DNA of 33,998 bases. Origin: Coriobacteriales bacterium (lineage in GTDB: Bacteria; Actinomycetota; Coriobacteriia; Anaerosomatales; JACRBU01). Location of the stretch: assembly GCA_016213085.1 (NCBI GenBank), contig JACRBU010000101.1, forward strand, positions 1-33,998, given 5' to 3'. A model generated the notes under the pieces. That model saw only the letters and a program-made list of their open reading frames with translations, was not told the origin of the DNA and searched no databases. Both the position numbers and the translations under genes were made by a program. Each line of letters starts with the position of its first letter. Position 1 is the first letter of the stretch. Below are positions 30,332-33,998 of the stretch, piece by piece.

Positions 30332-33300
30332 GTGCGAAAGCGTGCTGCATCGATCGGCTTGCTCGCACTCATGGTACTGGCGCTCGTGGTTATCGCCGTC
30401 CCGGCGTCGGCGATCGTGCTGCCACCGTCCTTCCCGATCGGCAACATCGCGATCGAGTCCGGAGGCCCGTACACGACGAGTCCGACGGTGACGGCCGACG
30501 CGGACGTCATCAACGCGAACCAGATGCGCTTCGGCACCCGATTCAAGAAGATCGAGGCGTGGCACTACCATGCGGTCGGCCTCACCGCGGACGGCAGGCT
30601 CCTCGGCTGGGGTGACGGCAGATACGGGCAGTTCGGGGGCCATTCCGAGGTCTGCACCGAACCGGTAGAGATCGGCGAGGGGCAGCGGTGGACCGACTTC
30701 GCCGTGGGGCTCCAGCACACGCTGGCCATCAGGTCGGACGGGACGCTGTGGGCATGCGGATCCAACGAATACGGGGAGCTCGGCCAGGGTCATCAGGGCG
30801 GCGGGACCGTCGTGCTGACGCCCGTCATGCCCGAGAAGCGCTGGCGGAGCGTCTCGGCAGGCTACGCCTTCTCGGTTGCCGTCGCAGATGACGGGACCGC
30901 CTGGGCCTGGGGTGACAACTCATACGGCCAGCTCGGCATAGGGAAGCTGGCGGGTCTGGAGCCGACTCCGACGCCGGTCGAGGCCGACGGCAAGACCTGG
31001 CGTTCGCTCGATGCCGGCCAGAACCACACCCTGGGAATCGCCGAGGACGGGTCGCTGTGGGCCTGGGGTGGCGACGGGGAAGGTCAGCTCGGCGATGCTG
31101 GAGCGAGCCAGGCTATGGGCGCCCCGGTCCGGATCGGCGGCGACACCGACTGGAAGAGCGTTTCAGCGAACGAGTCGTACAGCCTCGGGCTGAAGAACGA
31201 CGGCAGCTTGCTGTCGTGGGGTCATAACGGCGCGGGACAGCTTGGCGACGGAACGCAGCAGAACCGGTCGGCGCCGGTTGCGGTGGGCGGCGGCAAGACA
31301 TGGAAGGCGGTTTCCGCGGGCAGCCAGCACGTCTTGGCGGTCGCATCCGACGCGACACTGTGGGGCTGGGGCTACGGTACTGCCGGGCAGCTCGGCCGCG
31401 GCGTCGAGTTGCTCTCGACCGATCCCATCTCGGTGTCCGGCGACCCGATCTGGAAGTCCGTGGCCGCCGGCTGGGAGCAGTCCTTCGCCATCCGTGAGGA
31501 CGGGCCGTTGCGCGCGTGGGGCGCGGCGACCGACGGTCGGCTGGGCAACGGCTGGTGGCAGTACGTACCGACTCCCAACGAGATCGCCGGCACGTGGCTC
31601 TCCGTTGACGCCGGTCCTCGCCACTCCGCGGGAGTAGCCGATGACGGTCGGCTGTACGTGTGGGGCGACGGATCGCTCGGGCAGCTCGGCGGAGGTCTTC
31701 GGTTCGATGTCGCGCCACGGCCTGAGCAGCTCGGCACGGACAGCGATTGGTCGAAGGCCGCAGCCGGCTACCGCACCACCTACGGGATCAAGTCCGATCG
31801 CACGCTGTGGGTCGTCGGCTCCGGGACCCATGGCGAGCTGGGTCTCGGCCAGGGTGTCGAGTCGGCGGTAGCGCCGACTCAGATCGGTTCGGCCTCCAAT
31901 TGGTACGAAGTGATGGCCGGCTACGACATCCTCGCCAGGAACATGGACGGCAAGCTCTACGGCTGGGGGCCGAACGAGACCGGCGGCGCGGGCGTCGCAA
32001 CGACGACCCCTGTCTACTCGCCGACCCCGATCGGCGACGCGATCTGGCTGAAGGCGGTTTCCGGTGGCGGCACGTGCGCCGGGATCCAGTCCGACGGAAG
32101 CCTCTGGACGTGGGGCTACAACCAACACGGGATGCTGGGTAACGGCTCGCTCGACTCGACGTCATCACCGCAGAAGGTGGGGGACGGCTGGTACGACATC
32201 GCGGTCGGCGGGTCGTTCATGGTCGGCATCAAGGACGATGGGTCGCTGTGGTCCTGGGGTTGGGGAGGTCCGTGGCTCGGTCTCGGACCAGGTCCGCAGA
32301 CGAATCACCCGAACCCCGAGCGCGTCAGTCTGTACAACTCGTGGGAGAGGGTCTGGGCGGGGCCTACGGGCCAGGTCTATGCGCGCGATTACGATGGTTC
32401 GATCTGGTGCTGGGGCACCAATACCGATCACATGCTCGGCCTGGGAGTCGGCTGGAACCACGACACGCCCACTCTGTTCGCGGCACCCGGCTCGACTTGG
32501 TCCGATTTCAGCGGGGGGTACAACCACTGGCTCGCTCTGAAGACCGACGGCTCGCTGTCGGGGTGGGGTCATGACCAGTACGGACAGCTTGGCCGCGGCT
32601 ACATCAGGAATAACTGGGACGCCATCCAGACCTGTTGGCAGCCGTGGGAGGACTTCGCCCCTACGAGAGAACTGGCGCTCGGGAGCGGCGACGGCACGAA
32701 GACCGTCGACGCGGAGTTCCGCAACGCTCAGGCATCCATCTACCGGTGGGACTCCATAGTGCTCGACACGACCCCCCCGACGACCGAGGCAAGCATCGAT
32801 CCCGCCTACGACGGCCCCGCTACCATCGCGCTGAGTGCGGGCGATTCGAGCTCGGGGATAGAGGAGACGTGCTACCTGCTCGATGGGGCGGCCGAAGCGA
32901 CGGGAACCTCCCTGTTCACCAGCGTCCCCGGCGAGCACACGGTCGAGTACTGGTCTCAGGACCGCGCGGGCAACATCGAGGGCTCGCACATGGCGTCATT
33001 CCGAGTCGACCCCAACTGCGCGTTCACGGCGTTCTCGTGCAGCCCGGCGATCCCCGACTACAACGTGCCCGCGAAGATCACGGCTACGTTGAAGTCCGGA
33101 GCGTCCGGTGTGACGGGCCGTTCCGTCGCTTTGCAGAAGTACTCGGGCGGTGCATGGGTCGCGGTCGGACCGATGGCGGATGCCGGCGGCGGTCGCTACG
33201 AGAGAAGCGTCCCGATGCCGTACGCGACGCGATTCCGGGCGGTGTTCGCGGGGGACGCGGCCTACACGTCCGCGACGACCGTAGAGTCCGAGATCAAGCC

Positions 33301-33625
33301 TCGCGCGAAGCTGCAGGGCCCCTACGGCGTCCCGACTTCGACCCGCCGCACGTCCTACTTCACGGTCACCGGCCGCCTCTACCCTCGCCATACGTCGGTC
33401 TATCCGGCCAAGTTGTACTGCTACCGGCTCGAGCGCGGCGCGTGGAAGCTGAAGCTCACGGCCTCTGCAAAGGAATCGAACCCGAGCGGGGCTTCATACA
33501 CCTCGCTCTCCCGACGGCTCAGGCTCTCGAGCGCCGGCAAGTGGAAGGTCAGACTCTACGCGCCTGCCGATTCGGGCCACGTCGGAACGTGGGCCTCGAG
33601 TACTCGGTACGTGAGCGTGCGCTGA
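30332..33625 (+). CDS. Secreted protein with 14 RCC1 repeats and shared C-terminal module
   Basis: The protein has 1097 residues. GTG 30332 is preferred because GAGGGGG lies 6 bases upstream and the signal peptide follows at once (VRKRAASIGLLALMVL, cleavage after ASA near 27). ATG 30305 is a possible alternative. Residues 71-756 hold fourteen RCC1 repeats of about 50 residues. Each has W-x-x-V/D-x-A-G, a D-G-x-L-x-x-W-G turn and a G-Q-L-G end, enough for two seven-bladed propellers. About 813-893 is a chitobiase/OmpL47-like Ig domain (Cys pair not conserved), 896-989 another Ig-like domain, and 990-1097 the shared module (LYPRHTSV, GKWKVRLY, final YVSVR). Bacterial RCC1 proteins are mostly binding scaffolds; its ligand is unknown. 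It probably shares a transcript with the GNAT gene 40 bases upstream. Confidence 0.93.
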   Translation: MRKRAASIGLLALMVLALVVIAVPASAIVLPPSFPIGNIAIESGGPYTTSPTVTADADVINANQMRFGTRFKKIEAWHYHAVGLTADGRLLGWGDGRYGQFGGHSEVCTEPVEIGEGQRWTDFAVGLQHTLAIRSDGTLWACGSNEYGELGQGHQGGGTVVLTPVMPEKRWRSVSAGYAFSVAVADDGTAWAWGDNSYGQLGIGKLAGLEPTPTPVEADGKTWRSLDAGQNHTLGIAEDGSLWAWGGDGEGQLGDAGASQAMGAPVRIGGDTDWKSVSANESYSLGLKNDGSLLSWGHNGAGQLGDGTQQNRSAPVAVGGGKTWKAVSAGSQHVLAVASDATLWGWGYGTAGQLGRGVELLSTDPISVSGDPIWKSVAAGWEQSFAIREDGPLRAWGAATDGRLGNGWWQYVPTPNEIAGTWLSVDAGPRHSAGVADDGRLYVWGDGSLGQLGGGLRFDVAPRPEQLGTDSDWSKAAAGYRTTYGIKSDRTLWVVGSGTHGELGLGQGVESAVAPTQIGSASNWYEVMAGYDILARNMDGKLYGWGPNETGGAGVATTTPVYSPTPIGDAIWLKAVSGGGTCAGIQSDGSLWTWGYNQHGMLGNGSLDSTSSPQKVGDGWYDIAVGGSFMVGIKDDGSLWSWGWGGPWLGLGPGPQTNHPNPERVSLYNSWERVWAGPTGQVYARDYDGSIWCWGTNTDHMLGLGVGWNHDTPTLFAAPGSTWSDFSGGYNHWLALKTDGSLSGWGHDQYGQLGRGYIRNNWDAIQTCWQPWEDFAPTRELALGSGDGTKTVDAEFRNAQASIYRWDSIVLDTTPPTTEASIDPAYDGPATIALSAGDSSSGIEETCYLLDGAAEATGTSLFTSVPGEHTVEYWSQDRAGNIEGSHMASFRVDPNCAFTAFSCSPAIPDYNVPAKITATLKSGASGVTGRSVALQKYSGGAWVAVGPMADAGGGRYERSVPMPYATRFRAVFAGDAAYTSATTVESEIKPRAKLQGPYGVPTSTRRTSYFTVTGRLYPRHTSVYPAKLYCYRLERGAWKLKLTASAKESNPSGASYTSLSRRLRLSSAGKWKVRLYAPADSGHVGTWASSTRYVSVR
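30542..32599 (+). repeat. Fourteen degenerate RCC1-coding repeats
   Basis: Units of about 150 bp encode W-x-x-V-x-A-G ... D-G-x-L-x-x-W-G ... G-Q-L-G. Repeats 9, 10 and 12 are the most divergent (for example GWGGPWLGLG in the twelfth). The DNA is too diverged for recent tandem duplication, and the repetition is seen mainly in protein. Confidence 0.85.
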
Positions 33626-33637
33626 GGCGTGCTACCC

Positions 33638-33667
33638 GCCTACGGGAGCGGACCAGCTCCCGTAGGC
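33638..33667 (+). terminator. Perfect 12-bp hairpin terminator
   Basis: GCCTACGGGAGC (33638-33649) pairs with GCTCCCGTAGGC (33656-33667) around a 6-base loop, 12 bases after the RCC1 gene stop, then TGCTTTC. Confidence 0.8.
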
Positions 33668-33671
33668 TGCT

Positions 33672-33700
33672 TTCGCCTGGTCGCGCCCCTGTGCTAGTAT
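33672..33700 (+). promoter_or_regulatory. Candidate promoter of tRNA-Leu
   Basis: TTCGCC (33672-33677) and TAGTAT (33695-33700) are spaced by 17 bases, with an extended -10 TG one base before the -10 box. The expected start is about 7 bases before the mature tRNA. Confidence 0.5.
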
Positions 33701-33713
33701 CTGTGCTCGCTAC

Positions 33714-33799
33714 GCGGGTGTGGCGGAATGGCAGACGCGCATGGTTCAGGTCCATGTGGGCTTCGGCCCGTGGAGGTTCAACTCCTCTCACCCGCACCA
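33714..33799 (+). tRNA. tRNA-Leu(CAG)
   Basis: The 86-nt cloverleaf has acceptor arm GCGGGTG/CACCCGC, anticodon arm CATGG-TTCAGGT-CCATG with anticodon CAG at 33747-33749, and a long variable arm (GGGC-TTCG-GCCC) as in class II leucine tRNAs. The T-arm is GGAGG-TTCAACT-CCTCT. Discriminator A and an encoded CCA end it (33796-33799). It reads CUG codons. Confidence 0.97.
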
Positions 33800-33811
33800 A
33801 ACGAATGCGAC

Positions 33812-33834
33812 AGGCGGCTCGATCCGAGCCGCCT
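33812..33834 (+). terminator. Hairpin terminator after tRNA-Leu
   Basis: AGGCGGCTC (33812-33820) pairs perfectly with GAGCCGCCT (33826-33834), 9 bp with a 5-base loop, followed by TCCTATTGTT. Confidence 0.75.
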
Positions 33835-33861
33835 TCCTATTGTTCGGATAGCATGACCTCA

Positions 33862-33998
33862 TGAGCAGCGAGGCCAGCGAAAGCGCAGTCGACCGTCCCG
33901 AAGGCGAATCCCCGGGGCGCAAACGCACCTCCCTGACGCGCGGCAGCACGCTCATGACCGCGAGTCGCGCGATTACCATCCTCCTGGGTTACGTTCTC
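33862..33998 (+). CDS. Start of a probable membrane protein (cut by window end)
   Basis: Only 45 codons are visible and the frame is open at the right edge. ATG 33862 is used because ATG 33853 is out of this frame and stops after three codons. A hydrophilic, Ser/Glu-rich then basic N-terminus is followed by LTRGSTLMTASRAITILLGY, the beginning of a membrane helix. The Arg-Gly-Ser ... Ala-Ser-Arg spacing before the first helix resembles polysaccharide flippases (MATE/Wzx or MurJ type), which would fit the nearby glycosyltransferase. This is a weak guess from 45 residues. Confidence 0.55.

Noticed and set aside
30542-32599. CRISPR-like or tandem DNA repeat
   Set aside because: The repetition is in an uninterrupted coding frame, about 150 bp per unit and divergent at DNA level. 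It is RCC1 protein repeats.

Overview
The window is GC-rich DNA from an actinobacterium-like genome. Support for this comes from GC-biased third codon positions, frequent GTG and TTG starts, and a PknB/FHA/Stp/SEDS-PBP cell-wall signalling cluster. The single-polypeptide SEDS-PBP fusion together with the many large secreted beta-rich proteins suggests a deep-branching anaerobic or subsurface Coriobacteriia-type lineage. That placement is inference, because no rRNA is present. One tRNA, Leu(CAG), is present.

Layout. (1) 1-2172: two secreted proteins ending in the same C-terminal module, then a remnant of a SHOCT domain. (2) 2244-4313: an ECF-type sigma factor fused to an anti-sigma-like zinc motif and a membrane segment, then a small secreted Cys/Pro-tailed protein behind a CRP-like site. 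(3) 4436-6767: an arsenic operon (ArsR, ACR3 efflux pump, metallophosphoesterase) behind a symmetric candidate operator. (4) 6903-10007: a large secreted subtilisin-like protease with the same C-terminal module. (5) 10089-19700, minus strand: a small membrane protein, then the cell-envelope signalling cluster. In transcription order this is a polytopic membrane kinase, FhaA, FhaB, PP2C phosphatase, a SEDS-transpeptidase fusion and a PASTA kinase. The fourth PASTA domain of that kinase is cut off by an in-frame TAG. (6) 19914-25365: a small membrane protein, a 1453-residue secreted di-heme peroxidase-like protein that again carries the C-terminal module, and a lipoprotein. (7) 25417-28995, minus strand: a family 2 glycosyltransferase and a PAS/GAF/SpoIIE-type phosphatase. 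(8) 29158-33625: a CelD/BcsL-type GNAT protein and a secreted protein with 14 RCC1 repeats and the C-terminal module. (9) 33714-33998: tRNA-Leu and the start of a probable membrane protein.

The most striking feature is a family of five secreted proteins with unrelated N-terminal parts (PPC-like, protease, di-heme cytochrome, RCC1 propellers, and one unknown because it is cut by the window edge). All end in the same two-domain tail: an Ig-like domain followed by a roughly 100-115 residue module. That module has a Leu-x-Pro-Arg-His-like motif and a Gly-Lys-Trp-Lys-Val-like motif, and stops directly after a strand of the type Tyr-Val-Thr-Val-Lys. None has an LPXTG motif or a C-terminal hydrophobic anchor. 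The tail could be a surface-retention or sorting module, but its function is not shown by the sequence.

No gene-free stretch exceeds about 240 bases. I saw no insertion sequence, CRISPR array, integrase or rRNA gene.
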